Below, piece by piece: positions 16,106-23,711 of a stretch of DNA of 64,000 nt. Positions within the stretch are counted from its first letter, which is position 1, and each line of letters begins with the position of its first letter. Origin of the DNA: Streptomyces sp. NBC_00576 (GTDB lineage Bacteria > Actinomycetota > Actinomycetes > Streptomycetales > Streptomycetaceae). The notes below the pieces were generated by a model. That model saw only the letters and a list, made by a program, of their open reading frames with translations, was not told the origin of the DNA and searched no databases. The translations under genes and the position numbers were made by a program. The DNA lies in contig NZ_CP107780.1 in the NCBI RefSeq assembly GCF_036345175.1, positions 8,618,001-8,682,000 of the forward strand, read 5' to 3'.

Positions 16106-17548
16106 ATGTCGCTCACCCGCAGGGACTTCGCCAGACAGTCCGCGATCACCTCGGCCGGGGTTGCGCTGGCCGGCAGCGTCGGCGCCCTCGCCACCGCCCC
16201 CAACGCCCTCGCGTCCACGGAGAGTGCGGCCGGAGAGTCGGCGGACTCGCACCACGGAGTCGGCTACGGCCCGCTCCTGCCCGACCCCAAGGGCCTGCTG
16301 GCGCTCCCCGCCGGATTCTCGTACTGCGTGATCACGTACAGCGGGAAGACCAAGCTGGACTCGGGCGAGACCACCCCGTCCAACCACGACGGCACCGCCG
16401 CCTTCGCGGGCCCGCGCGGCACCACCCTCCTCGTCAACAACCATGAGCTGAAGGGCCCGCGCGCCAACTGGAAGTACCCGGTGCCGCTCACCGAGGGCCT
16501 CGTCTACGACCCCGCCGCGTCCGGCGGCTGCACGGTCGTCGAGGTGCGTCCCGGCGGCCACGTCGCCGAATGGGTGGGCATCGCCGGTACGTCCACCAAC
16601 TGCGCGGGCGGCAGCACCCCTTGGGGTACGTGGCTCACCTGCGAGGAGAACTCCGACCGTGCCGGCGTCAACGGCATGACCAAGGACCACGGGTACGTCT
16701 TCGAGGTCGACCCCTGCGACAAGCGCGCCAACCGGAACCCCAAGCCCCTGAAGTTCTTCGGGCGTTACGACCACGAGGCCGTCGTCATCGACCCCAAGCG
16801 CGGCCACGCCTACCTCACCGAGGACGCCGCCGCCCCCAACGGCCTTCTCTACCGCTGGACCCCGCCGCAGCACTTCCACTACGGCCACGGCACCTTCCGC
16901 ACCCTCTCCGACACCGCGGGCACCCTCCAGGCGCCCAAGTGCTTCGACTCCGCAGGCCAGTTCGTCGACGACCTCTCCCGCGCCACGAAGATCGGCACGG
17001 TGTACGGCGTCGACTGGGTCGACGTACCCGACCGCGACGCCCAGACCGTCGCCGTGCGCAAGCAGTTCGGCGACGGGGAGATCACCCGGGCCCGCAAGCT
17101 CGAAGGCATGTGGTGGGGGGACGGTGGCACCTACATCGTCTCCTCGTACGCCCGCGCCGAGAGCCCCGTCCAGCACGACGGCCAGGTCTGGTTCTACGAC
17201 CCCAAGCGCCGCACGCTCACCCTCAAGGTCCTGCTGGGCGTGAACCCCGACCCGTCGGCCGACGGCGCCTTCGACGGCCCCGACAACATCACGGTCTCCC
17301 CGTACGGCGGCCTGGTCATCGCCGAGGACGGCGAAGGCGTCCAGCACCTGTTCGGCGCGACGGACAGCGGACGCACGTACCCGATCGCCCGCAACGAACT
17401 CAACGCAGGCACCGAAGAGGCGCCCGAATACAGCGAGTTCACCGGCGTGACCTTCTCGCCCGACGGGAAGACGCTGTACGCCAACATCCAGACTCCGGGG
17501 ATCATGCTGGCCATTACGGGGCCTTGGAAGCGGCAGAAGCGCGGCTAG
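16106..17548 (+). CDS. PhoX-type (DUF839) exported phosphatase
   Basis: This encodes 480 residues. The N-terminus has a twin-arginine signal (TRRDFARQS at residues 4-12) and a hydrophobic stretch ending near ALA at about residue 36. The body is a DUF839/PhoX beta-propeller with WLTCEENSDRAG and several acidic metal-ligand motifs. PhoX enzymes are Ca/Fe-dependent phosphomonoesterases exported by Tat. It is shorter than classic PhoX (about 650-700), so exact specificity is uncertain. CAGGAG precedes the start, and the PHO-box-like repeat upstream agrees with a phosphate-scavenging role. Confidence 0.82.
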   Translation: MSLTRRDFARQSAITSAGVALAGSVGALATAPNALASTESAAGESADSHHGVGYGPLLPDPKGLLALPAGFSYCVITYSGKTKLDSGETTPSNHDGTAAFAGPRGTTLLVNNHELKGPRANWKYPVPLTEGLVYDPAASGGCTVVEVRPGGHVAEWVGIAGTSTNCAGGSTPWGTWLTCEENSDRAGVNGMTKDHGYVFEVDPCDKRANRNPKPLKFFGRYDHEAVVIDPKRGHAYLTEDAAAPNGLLYRWTPPQHFHYGHGTFRTLSDTAGTLQAPKCFDSAGQFVDDLSRATKIGTVYGVDWVDVPDRDAQTVAVRKQFGDGEITRARKLEGMWWGDGGTYIVSSYARAESPVQHDGQVWFYDPKRRTLTLKVLLGVNPDPSADGAFDGPDNITVSPYGGLVIAEDGEGVQHLFGATDSGRTYPIARNELNAGTEEAPEYSEFTGVTFSPDGKTLYANIQTPGIMLAITGPWKRQKRG

Positions 17549-17551
17549 TTA
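17524..17551 (+). promoter_or_regulatory. Candidate promoter for the Y-RNA region
   Basis: TTGGAA (17524-17529) and TAGTTA (17546-17551) are separated by 16 bases and overlap the end of the phosphatase gene. Transcription would start near 17558, about a dozen bases before the first structured RNA. The fit is reasonable but unproven. Confidence 0.35.
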
Positions 17552-17570
17552 ATTCGTTCGCCCGGCGTGT

Positions 17571-17684
17571 GCTGCGCCTCCTACAGTGAGATCACAACGT
17601 CACGCACCTCCCGGTGCGAAGGCTGCGGCTACTTCTCTCCTAAAGAATCCAGGCCGCCGTCGACTTGATCTCGGGAGGCGCAGC
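17571..17684 (+). ncRNA. Candidate non-tRNA-like Y RNA upstream of Ro60
   Basis: The ends form a perfect 11-bp stem (GCTGCGCCTCC 17571-17581 with GGAGGCGCAGC 17674-17684). A second perfect stem follows (GAGATCA 17588-17594 with TGATCTC 17666-17672), then CAACG (17595-17599) against CGTCG (17658-17662) with one A-C mismatch. Inside are a hairpin CGCACC-TCCC-GGTGCG (17603-17618) and an arm with a seven-base CTCCTAA loop (17637-17643). The CAACG/CGTCG pair and 3' TGATCTCGGG recur in the next RNA. Terminal stems and position before a TROVE gene fit bacterial Y RNAs. No T or D arm is present, and no terminator follows, so it may be processed from a longer transcript. Confidence 0.6.
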
Positions 17685-17688
17685 ATGG

Positions 17689-17845
17689 GGTGGGTGCCCG
17701 GTGCGCAGGCAACGGTTACTTCATTGGATCAGACGGTTGCGGGTTCGAATCCCGTCATCGACCTCGGGTCGGTGTAGCTCAATTCGGTAGAGCATCTGGC
17801 TAAGTCCGTCGCCGCTTCTGATCTCGGGCGTCCACCTCTTTTTTG
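17689..17845 (+). ncRNA. yrlA: YrlA-like Y RNA with a circularly permuted tRNA fold
   Basis: The ends pair over 11 bp (GGTGGGTGCCC 17689-17699 with GGGCGTCCACC 17826-17836, two wobbles), followed by TCTTTTTTG, a T-tract terminator. An inner stem GGCAACGG (17708-17715) pairs with CCGTCGCC (17806-17813) with one A-C mismatch. The inner part is a tRNA in permuted order. It has a T arm with loop TTCGAAT (stem 17739-17743/17751-17755) and a perfect 7-bp acceptor-like stem CATCGAC (17756-17762) with GTCGGTG (17768-17774) closed by CTCGG. TA and a D arm GCTC-AATTCGGTA-GAGC (17777-17793) follow. This is the known architecture of YrlA-type Y RNAs, which bind Ro60 through the terminal stem and mimic tRNA. 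It is not a functional tRNA. Confidence 0.85.
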
Positions 17846-17889
17846 CTGTGCCTTCCTCCGAAACTCCAGGGAATTCGGGGGAATTCATC

Positions 17890-19482
17890 ATGGCACGATT
17901 CAACTTCAAGGCGACCCGTGCGGCCAGGACACAGCCCACCTCCCGTGTGACGTCGACCGGACGTGTGCTCCGTACCTACCAGGGCGGCCGGGGCAGTGAG
18001 CGAGACGCACGCTCCGAACTCTTTCTTCTCGCGATCGCCAACTTCGTTTCCCAGCAGACCTTCTACGAGGCCGGCGCCGACCGCGACGACCGGTTCGCCG
18101 CGCTCGTACGCGAGCTGGCGGTGAGCGACCCCGCCTGGACGGCTGGTCTGCTCGGCTGGCTGCGCGGCGAGGGCAACCTTCGTACGGCCTCCATCGTGGG
18201 CGCCGCCGAGTACGTGAAGGCACGACTCGACGCGGGCGCCACCGACGGTCCTGCCAACAGGCAGGTCATCGACTCGGTGCTGCGCCGCCCGGACGAGCCC
18301 GGCGAGCTGCTCGCGTACTGGACCTCGGTGTACGGCCGCAACATCCCCAAGCCCGTCAAGCGCGGCATCGCCGACGCCGTACGTCGGCTCTACAGCGGCA
18401 AGTCGCTGCTGAAGTACGACACCGCGTCCAAGGGCTACCGCTTCGGCGACATCCTCAACCTCGTGCACGCGGCGCCGGACCCGGACAAGCCGTGGCAGGG
18501 CGAGCTGTTCCAGTACGCCCTCGACCGCCGGCACAACCCCGACACCGCAGTGCCGCCGGCCTCGAACCGTGTCCTTACCGCGCATCGCGAACTGATGGCG
18601 CTGCCGGTCGAGGAGCGGCGGGCGGTGGTGACGTCGGCGGACGGCGCCGAGCGGCTCGCGGCGGCCGGGATGACCTGGGAGGTGCTGGCCGGCTGGCTGC
18701 AGGGGCCGATGGACGCGGTGGCCTGGGAGGCGGTCATTCCCTCCATGGGGGCGATGGCTCTGACTCGCAACCTGCGCAACTTCGACGAGGCCGGCGTCTC
18801 GGACGAGGTGGCGGCGGGGGTCGCGGCACGCATCAGCGACCCGGCGGAGGTCGCGCGCTCGCGGCAGTTCCCCTTCCGATACCTCGCCGCGTACCGGCAC
18901 GCGCCCTCGCTGCGCTGGTCGTACCCGCTGGAGCAGGCGCTCGGGCACTCGCTGGCCAATGTGCCGGCCCTGGGCGGGCGGACGCTCGTCCTCGTCGACC
19001 GCTCGGGCTCGATGTTCTACTCCCGGCTGTCCGAGCGCTCGGAGCTGAACCGGGCCGACGCGGCGGCGATCTTCGGCACGGCGCTCGCGCTGCGGGCGGC
19101 GGAGGCGGATCTCGTCGAGTTCGGTACGGCGAGCAACTCTGTGGCGTTCCGCAAGGGCGAGTCGGTGCTGAAGATCCTGGACCGCTTCGGTGACCTGGGC
19201 GGCACTGACACGACCGGGGCGGTCCGGCGCTACTACAGGAAGCACGACCGGGTGGTGATCGTCACGGACGAGCAGTACGCGCACAGTCGGCACGGCGGGC
19301 CGACCGAGCAGATACCGGCCGACGTACCGGTCTACACCTGGAACCTCGCCGGGTACCGAGCGGGCCACGGCCCGTCCGGGACGGGTAACCGGCACACGTT
19401 CGGCGGGCTCTCGGACGCGGCTTTCCGGATGATTCCGCTGCTGGAAGGAGTGGGCGACGCGGACTGGCCGTGGGTCGGCTGA
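17890..19482 (+). CDS. rsr: Ro60 orthologue (TROVE and vWA domains), Rsr
   Basis: This encodes 530 residues from the ATG following GGGGG; an earlier GTG at 17848 lies in the RNA terminator. The N-terminal two thirds is the TROVE HEAT-like ring that holds RNA 3' ends in its hole and Y RNA on its surface. The C-terminal von Willebrand A domain has the metal site DRSGS at D370 and a later GGTDTTGAV and VIVTDEQ. Bacterial Ro60 works with Y RNA and exonucleases in rRNA maturation and decay under stress. The two structured RNAs directly upstream are its expected partners. Confidence 0.93.
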   Translation: MARFNFKATRAARTQPTSRVTSTGRVLRTYQGGRGSERDARSELFLLAIANFVSQQTFYEAGADRDDRFAALVRELAVSDPAWTAGLLGWLRGEGNLRTASIVGAAEYVKARLDAGATDGPANRQVIDSVLRRPDEPGELLAYWTSVYGRNIPKPVKRGIADAVRRLYSGKSLLKYDTASKGYRFGDILNLVHAAPDPDKPWQGELFQYALDRRHNPDTAVPPASNRVLTAHRELMALPVEERRAVVTSADGAERLAAAGMTWEVLAGWLQGPMDAVAWEAVIPSMGAMALTRNLRNFDEAGVSDEVAAGVAARISDPAEVARSRQFPFRYLAAYRHAPSLRWSYPLEQALGHSLANVPALGGRTLVLVDRSGSMFYSRLSERSELNRADAAAIFGTALALRAAEADLVEFGTASNSVAFRKGESVLKILDRFGDLGGTDTTGAVRRYYRKHDRVVIVTDEQYAHSRHGGPTEQIPADVPVYTWNLAGYRAGHGPSGTGNRHTFGGLSDAAFRMIPLLEGVGDADWPWVG

Positions 19483-19566
19483 GCGCACCCTGTGGGTCCA
19501 CCCCTGTGCGTCACCCTTGTATGTCGCCCTTGTGCCTCAGCGGATTTGACATCTAACATTTCAGTT

Positions 19567-20214
19567 GTGGAAGCGATACGACCCGTCCCCCGCACCCTGC
19601 TCAGGGATCGCGCGTACGAAGCGATCCGGGACGCCATCGTCGCCGGGGAGATCGAACCCGGCGCGGTGGTGCGGGACGCCGAGCTCGCCGAGCGGCTCGG
19701 GTTGTCCCGGGCGCCGGTGCGGGAGGCGTTCGCGCGGCTGGTCGACGAGGGGCTGCTGGAGAGCAAGCCGCAGAGCTACACGAAGGTGACGCCGGTCGTG
19801 GCCGCCGATGTGCGGGACGCGGCGGCCGTGGTCGGGGCCATGCACGAGCTGGTCACGCGGGTCGCCGTGCCCCGGCTGTTCGCCGCGGACGTCGAGGCGA
19901 TGCGCACGGCCAACGAACGGTTCGCGGCCGCCGTCCGTGCCGGTGACGTGGAGTCCGCTCTGCACGCCGACGACCAACTGCATGACGTTCTCGTCCGGGT
20001 CAGCGGCAATCGCGCCGCAGCCGCCACCGCCGCCCGCTACACACCGCTCATCCGCCGCTTGGAGCGACGACGCTTCAGCGAGGGCGGCAACTGTCGTTCG
20101 GCAGGTCTGCACGATCGGCTCGTCGATGCCTGCGCGGCCGGAGACGTGGACGAAGCGGTCCGGGTCACCGCGGAGATCTGGCGTGGGCTCGCCGAGCTCG
20201 CCGACAGCGACTGA
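19567..20214 (+). CDS. GntR-family (FCD) transcriptional regulator
   Basis: This encodes 215 residues from a GTG. The winged helix occupies residues about 8-72 (ELAERLGLSRAPVREAFARL), followed by an FCD-type helical ligand domain whose H...D..H metal-ligand pattern is only partly kept. A TAACAT box (19554-19559) sits so close to the start that the mRNA may be leaderless. It lies just before the ACC deaminase gene in the same direction, so it probably controls it. The stop codon falls inside the first unit of a tandem 15-bp repeat. Confidence 0.8.
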   Translation: MEAIRPVPRTLLRDRAYEAIRDAIVAGEIEPGAVVRDAELAERLGLSRAPVREAFARLVDEGLLESKPQSYTKVTPVVAADVRDAAAVVGAMHELVTRVAVPRLFAADVEAMRTANERFAAAVRAGDVESALHADDQLHDVLVRVSGNRAAAATAARYTPLIRRLERRRFSEGGNCRSAGLHDRLVDACAAGDVDEAVRVTAEIWRGLAELADSD

Positions 20215-20278
20215 TCACACAGCGTCTGATCACACAGCGTCTGATCGCACAGCGTCTGATCGCACAGCGACTGATCAC
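20204..20278. repeat. Five tandem 15-bp repeats between gntR and acdS
   Basis: Five head-to-tail copies of ACAGCGTCTGATCAC differ only at positions 7 (A or T) and 14 (A or G). The first copy contains the GntR stop codon and the last ends 12 bases before the ACC deaminase ATG. As the unit is a multiple of three and contains TGA in the GntR frame, copy-number changes alter only the leader length, not the protein. Confidence 0.9.
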
Positions 20279-20290
20279 GGGAGACACCCC

Positions 20291-21307
20291 ATGTCCCTTG
20301 CCTCGTACGAGCGTTACCCCCTTCTCTTCGGGCCCTCGCCCGTGCACCCGCTGGAGCGGCTCACCGCGCATCTCGGCGGTGCCGCCCTCTGGGCCAAGCG
20401 CGAGGACTGCAACTCCGGTGTCGCGTACGGCGGGAACAAGACGCGCAAGCTGGAGTACCTGGTCGCCGACGCGCTCGCCCAGGGCTGCGACACGCTCGTC
20501 TCGATCGGCGGTGTGCAGTCCAACCACACCCGTCAGGTTGCCGCCTGTGCCGCCCGCGCCGGCCTCAAGTGCGTGCTCGTTCAGGAGAGTTGGGTGGAGT
20601 GGCCCGACTCCGTCTACGACAAGGTCGGCAACATCCTGATCAGTCGGCTCGCCGGGGCCGATGTGCGGTTGGTGCGCGCCGGGTTCGGTATCGGGTTCAA
20701 GGAGAGCTGGGAGCTGGCGCTGCGCGAGGTGGAGGAAGGGGGCGGCAAGCCGTACGCGATTCCGGCGGGCGCCTCCGACCATCCGCTGGGCGGACTCGGG
20801 TTCGCCGGATGGGCGTACGAAGTAGCCGAGCAGGAACGGGAGTTGGGGGTCTTCTTCGACACCGTGGTGGTGTGCTCGGTGACCGGGTCGACCCAGGCCG
20901 GCATGGTCGCCGGGTTCGCGGCGCTGGAGGAGGCGGGCGGCCGGTCCCGGCGGGTGCTCGGCATCGACGCGTCGGCGGCGCCCGCCCGGACGAAGGAACA
21001 GATCGCGCGGATCGCCCACAACACCGGTCAACTCATTGGTGTCAAGCGCGAGTTGACGCAGGCGGACGTCGAGCTGGACGAGCGCTATCACGCGGGTACG
21101 TACGGGATTCCCGATGACACGACCCTGGACGCGATGCGGCTCGCCGCCCGTACGGAGGGGATGGTCACCGATCCCGTGTATGAGGGGAAGTCGATGGCCG
21201 GGATGGTCGATCTCGTGGCGCGGGGGGAGATCGGGCGGGACTCCACTGTGCTGTACGCGCACTTGGGCGGGCAGCCCGCGCTGAACGCGTACAGCGCGTT
21301 GTTCTAG
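20291..21307 (+). CDS. acdS: 1-aminocyclopropane-1-carboxylate (ACC) deaminase
   Basis: This encodes 338 residues of fold-type II PLP enzymes, very close to characterised ACC deaminases in length and motifs. It carries RYPLLFGPSP, KREDCNSG, GGNKTRKLEYL with PLP lysine K50, and the nucleophile region GGVQSNHTRQ (S77). Residues E298 (VYEGKS) and L325 (AHLGGQP) match the pair (E295, L322 in Pseudomonas) that separates ACC deaminase from D-cysteine desulfhydrase. It cleaves ACC, the plant ethylene precursor, to 2-oxobutyrate and ammonia. This suggests a plant-associated lifestyle. Its stop shares CTAG with the convergent gene. Confidence 0.9.
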   Translation: MSLASYERYPLLFGPSPVHPLERLTAHLGGAALWAKREDCNSGVAYGGNKTRKLEYLVADALAQGCDTLVSIGGVQSNHTRQVAACAARAGLKCVLVQESWVEWPDSVYDKVGNILISRLAGADVRLVRAGFGIGFKESWELALREVEEGGGKPYAIPAGASDHPLGGLGFAGWAYEVAEQERELGVFFDTVVVCSVTGSTQAGMVAGFAALEEAGGRSRRVLGIDASAAPARTKEQIARIAHNTGQLIGVKRELTQADVELDERYHAGTYGIPDDTTLDAMRLAARTEGMVTDPVYEGKSMAGMVDLVARGEIGRDSTVLYAHLGGQPALNAYSALF

Positions 21308-22497
21308 TCGAAGAGTGGTTCCGCTGCGGTGAAGGCGAGTTCGGCGAAGCGCTCGCCGATGCGGCGATGGGTGGCCGCGTCCGGGTGGAGCTGGTCGGGC
21401 AGGGGGAGTTCGGCGAAGTCGGACTCGCCGTACAGGGCGCGGCCGTCGAGGTAGTGGATGTTCGGGTCGTCCACCGACCGCTGCTTCACGATGCGGGACA
21501 GCTCGTCCCGGATGACGTTGAGGGTCAGTTTGCCGACGGCGCGCTCGGCGGGGTCGCCCATGGGCTGGAAGCGCAGTTGACCGGCGCTCATCGTGGTGAG
21601 ATCCAGGGCGGTGGGGCCCGGAGTGTCCTCGTGCATGGGGCAGTAGATGGGTGAGACCAGCAGAAGCGGTGTGGTCGGGTGGCCTTCGCGGATCGTGTCG
21701 AGGAAGCCGTGGACCGCGGGGCCGAACGCACGCAGGCGCATCAGGTCGGTGTTGACCAGGTTGATACCGATCTTGACGCTGAGCAGGTCGGCGGGGGTGT
21801 CGCGTATCGCCCGGGCGGTGAAGGGGTCGAGCAGCGCGCTGCCGGCCAGGCCCAGGTTGATCAGTTCCACGCCGCCGAGGGACGCGGCGAGGGCGGGCCA
21901 GATGGCGGTGGGGCTCGCCGCGTCGGAACCGTGGCTGATCGAACTGCCGTGGTGCAGCCAGACCCTGCGGTCCCGGTCGCGGTTCGGTACAGGTTCCACG
22001 GGGGCGTCGGTGCGCAGGGCGACGAGCTCGGTGGTCTCGTTGTGGGGCAGCCAGATCTCGATGTTCTTCATGCGGTCCGACAGGCCCGTGAAACGGAGGG
22101 TGCCGACCGGGCCCGGACGGCTCTCGGCGGTCCCGGCGGCCATGTCGACGGTGACGGTGTTACCGCCCCGCACGCTGCCCTGACCGGCCTGGCGGCCGTC
22201 GACGAGCAGGTCGTACACGCCGTCGGGGCGGGGTGGGGCGCCCACGTAGACCCGCTTGGTGGGCAGCGAGTCCAGTTCGACGGAGGTCGCCCGGGTGCGG
22301 AAGACCAGCCGTACGCCGGAGGGCTGAGCCTCCGCCGTGGCGAGTTGGGGGTCCGTGTTCTGGGCGCGGGCTCGGGCGGGCAACCGGTGGGGGAGTACGC
22401 CGTGGGGGGTGTGTTCCAGGTCGAGGGCGCCACGTATGAGGTCCGCGGTGATGGGCGTGGTGATGGGTGTGGTGATCCAGTCGTGCGCGGTGTGCAT
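21304..22497 (-). CDS. SGNH/GDSL-type hydrolase
   Basis: This encodes 397 residues from the ATG at 22497, which has AGGA upstream; a TTG at 22521 overlapping the TetR stop would add eight residues. An N-terminal beta-sandwich-like region (to about residue 170) precedes an SGNH domain. The domain shows the nucleophile block HHGSSISHG, the block-II GLAGSALL, and the C-terminal D-x-x-H in LPDQLHPDAATH. It has no signal peptide. These are esterases of varied substrates, often acetyl or acyl sugars. Probably co-transcribed with the upstream TetR gene. Specificity cannot be read. Confidence 0.8.
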   Translation of the reverse strand: MHTAHDWITTPITTPITADLIRGALDLEHTPHGVLPHRLPARARAQNTDPQLATAEAQPSGVRLVFRTRATSVELDSLPTKRVYVGAPPRPDGVYDLLVDGRQAGQGSVRGGNTVTVDMAAGTAESRPGPVGTLRFTGLSDRMKNIEIWLPHNETTELVALRTDAPVEPVPNRDRDRRVWLHHGSSISHGSDAASPTAIWPALAASLGGVELINLGLAGSALLDPFTARAIRDTPADLLSVKIGINLVNTDLMRLRAFGPAVHGFLDTIREGHPTTPLLLVSPIYCPMHEDTPGPTALDLTTMSAGQLRFQPMGDPAERAVGKLTLNVIRDELSRIVKQRSVDDPNIHYLDGRALYGESDFAELPLPDQLHPDAATHRRIGERFAELAFTAAEPLFD

Positions 22498-22517
22498 GTC
22501 TGTCCTCAGCCTGTCGG

Positions 22518-23096
22518 TCAAGGGGCGGAAGGGGCGGGCCAGTTGCGCAGCAGTGCGTCGAGGGCGTCCAGGGTTCGGGTCCAGGTTTCGTCCGAGTCGG
22601 GGGCGCTGTGGCTGAAGCCGCCTGCCATCTCCAGGCTGACGTAACCGTGGAAGACGCTGCCCAGAAGGCGGACCGCGTGGGTCTGGTCGGGCTCCGCCAG
22701 GTCGTAGCCGCGCAGGATCGCCCGCGTCATCTGGGCGTGCCGGACGCCCGCACTGGCGGCCGCCGTCTCGGGGTCGAGCCTCATCCGGGCGGCGGCGGCG
22801 CGGCCCGGATGCTCCCGGGCGTAGTCGCGGTAGACGTTCGCGAAGGCGGTCAGGGCATCTTTGCCTGCCCGTCCGGCCACGGCGTCGGCGGCCCGGTCGG
22901 CGAGTTCTTCCAGGGCGAGCAGAGCGATCCTGGTCCTGAGGTCCTGGGTGTTCTTGACGTGCGAGTACAGACTCGCGACCTTGACGTCGAACCGCCGGGC
23001 CAGCTCCGAGGCGGTCACCTGGTCGAAGCCGACCTCGTCGGCGAGTTCCGCTCCGGCTCTGGTCAGGCGGTCCGCGGTCAGCCCTGCGCGTGCCAT
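22518..23096 (-). CDS. TetR-family regulator of the GDSL/FBP region
   Basis: This encodes 192 residues starting at MARAGL, which has a strong GGAGGAGGG site. The helix-turn-helix is at about residues 25-50 (ASELARRFDVKVASLYSHVK). The C-terminal half is a TetR_C-type helical domain (VFHGYVSLEMAGGF). It overlaps the GDSL hydrolase start and is divergent from the FBP gene. The perfect palindrome 35 bases upstream of its start is placed between promoter elements of both genes, so it likely represses itself, the hydrolase and FBP. Confidence 0.88.
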   Translation of the reverse strand: MARAGLTADRLTRAGAELADEVGFDQVTASELARRFDVKVASLYSHVKNTQDLRTRIALLALEELADRAADAVAGRAGKDALTAFANVYRDYAREHPGRAAAARMRLDPETAAASAGVRHAQMTRAILRGYDLAEPDQTHAVRLLGSVFHGYVSLEMAGGFSHSAPDSDETWTRTLDALDALLRNWPAPSAP

Positions 23097-23131
23097 GGAC
23101 CCTCCTCCTGTTTGGCTAAGGAGAATATAGG

Positions 23132-23154
23132 TTTGCCTAAACTCTTTAGGCAAA
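23132..23154. promoter_or_regulatory. Perfect TetR operator between divergent promoters
   Basis: TTTGCCTAAA and TTTAGGCAAA are perfect 10-bp arms around CTC. The left arm gives TTTGCC, a -35-like box 17 bases from TTACCC for the rightward gene. The right arm read leftward gives TTGCCT, 18 bases from TATATT (23129-23124) for the TetR gene. A degenerate half-site TTTGGCTAAG lies at 23111-23120. Confidence 0.8.
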
Positions 23155-23167
23155 TTACCCTGCCGTT

Positions 23168-23659
23168 ATGGAGCCGCTGACCGAGCAAGAGATCCGTGCC
23201 GCGTTCGTGAACTGTACGAAGGGTGAGGCGCAGCGCCTGTCCGTGCCGCGCGACCTGCCCGACCGGCCCTGGGACGACCTGGACTTCCTCGGCTGGCGAG
23301 ATCCACAGGCCCCCGGCCGCGCCTACCTCGTCGCGGAGACGGACGGCCGTCCGACCGCCCTCGCCCTGCGCAGCTCCGCGACCGCCTTCGGGCAGACGCG
23401 GCGCAGTATGTGCTCGATGTGCCTGACCTCGCACACCGGAGGCGTCTCCCTGATGGTCGCGCCCAGGGCGGGGAAGGCCGGGAAGCAGGGGAACTCGGTG
23501 GGTGCGTACATATGCGCCGACCTCTGCTGCTCCCTGTATGTGCGGGGCAGGAAGGACGCGGGCGCAGGGGCGCGGCTCCACGAGACGATCACTCTGGAGG
23601 AGAAGATCCGGCGGACCGTGGGGAACGTCGCCGCGTTCATCGCCAAGGTGACGGCTTGA
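23168..23659 (+). CDS. FBP-type zinc-finger protein (EF-G-binding C-terminal domain)
   Basis: This encodes 163 residues with the treble-clef zinc finger of the FBP/FusB C-terminal family: C82-x2-C85 (MCSMC) and C116-x3-C120 (ICADLC). FusB-type proteins bind EF-G and free it from stalled or drug-blocked ribosomes. The actinobacterial proteins are thought to share that fold, but function is not proven. No ribosome site precedes the ATG, so the transcript may be leaderless. Expression is probably controlled by the TetR operator 14 bases upstream. Confidence 0.85.
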   Translation: MEPLTEQEIRAAFVNCTKGEAQRLSVPRDLPDRPWDDLDFLGWRDPQAPGRAYLVAETDGRPTALALRSSATAFGQTRRSMCSMCLTSHTGGVSLMVAPRAGKAGKQGNSVGAYICADLCCSLYVRGRKDAGAGARLHETITLEEKIRRTVGNVAAFIAKVTA

Positions 23660-23711
23660 CGGTCTGTCCCACGGTCCGCTTCTGTGCGTGAGTGTGCGTA
23701 GTCGTGCGTGG

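Noticed and set aside
14702..17347. 881-codon minus-strand open frame
   Set aside because: It covers the antisense of the 487-residue protein and of phoX, and it crosses repeats and a hairpin; a shadow.
17744..17793. Looks like a tRNA gene (T and D arms)
   Set aside because: The T arm precedes the D arm, the acceptor-like stem is closed by a loop, and there is no ordinary anticodon arm between the D and T arms. It fits a permuted Y RNA core, not a tRNA.
17571..17845. tmRNA or a two-piece permuted tRNA
   Set aside because: No tag-peptide reading frame, no alanine-identity G-U pair at an acceptor end, and both stems close at outer ends as in Y RNA.
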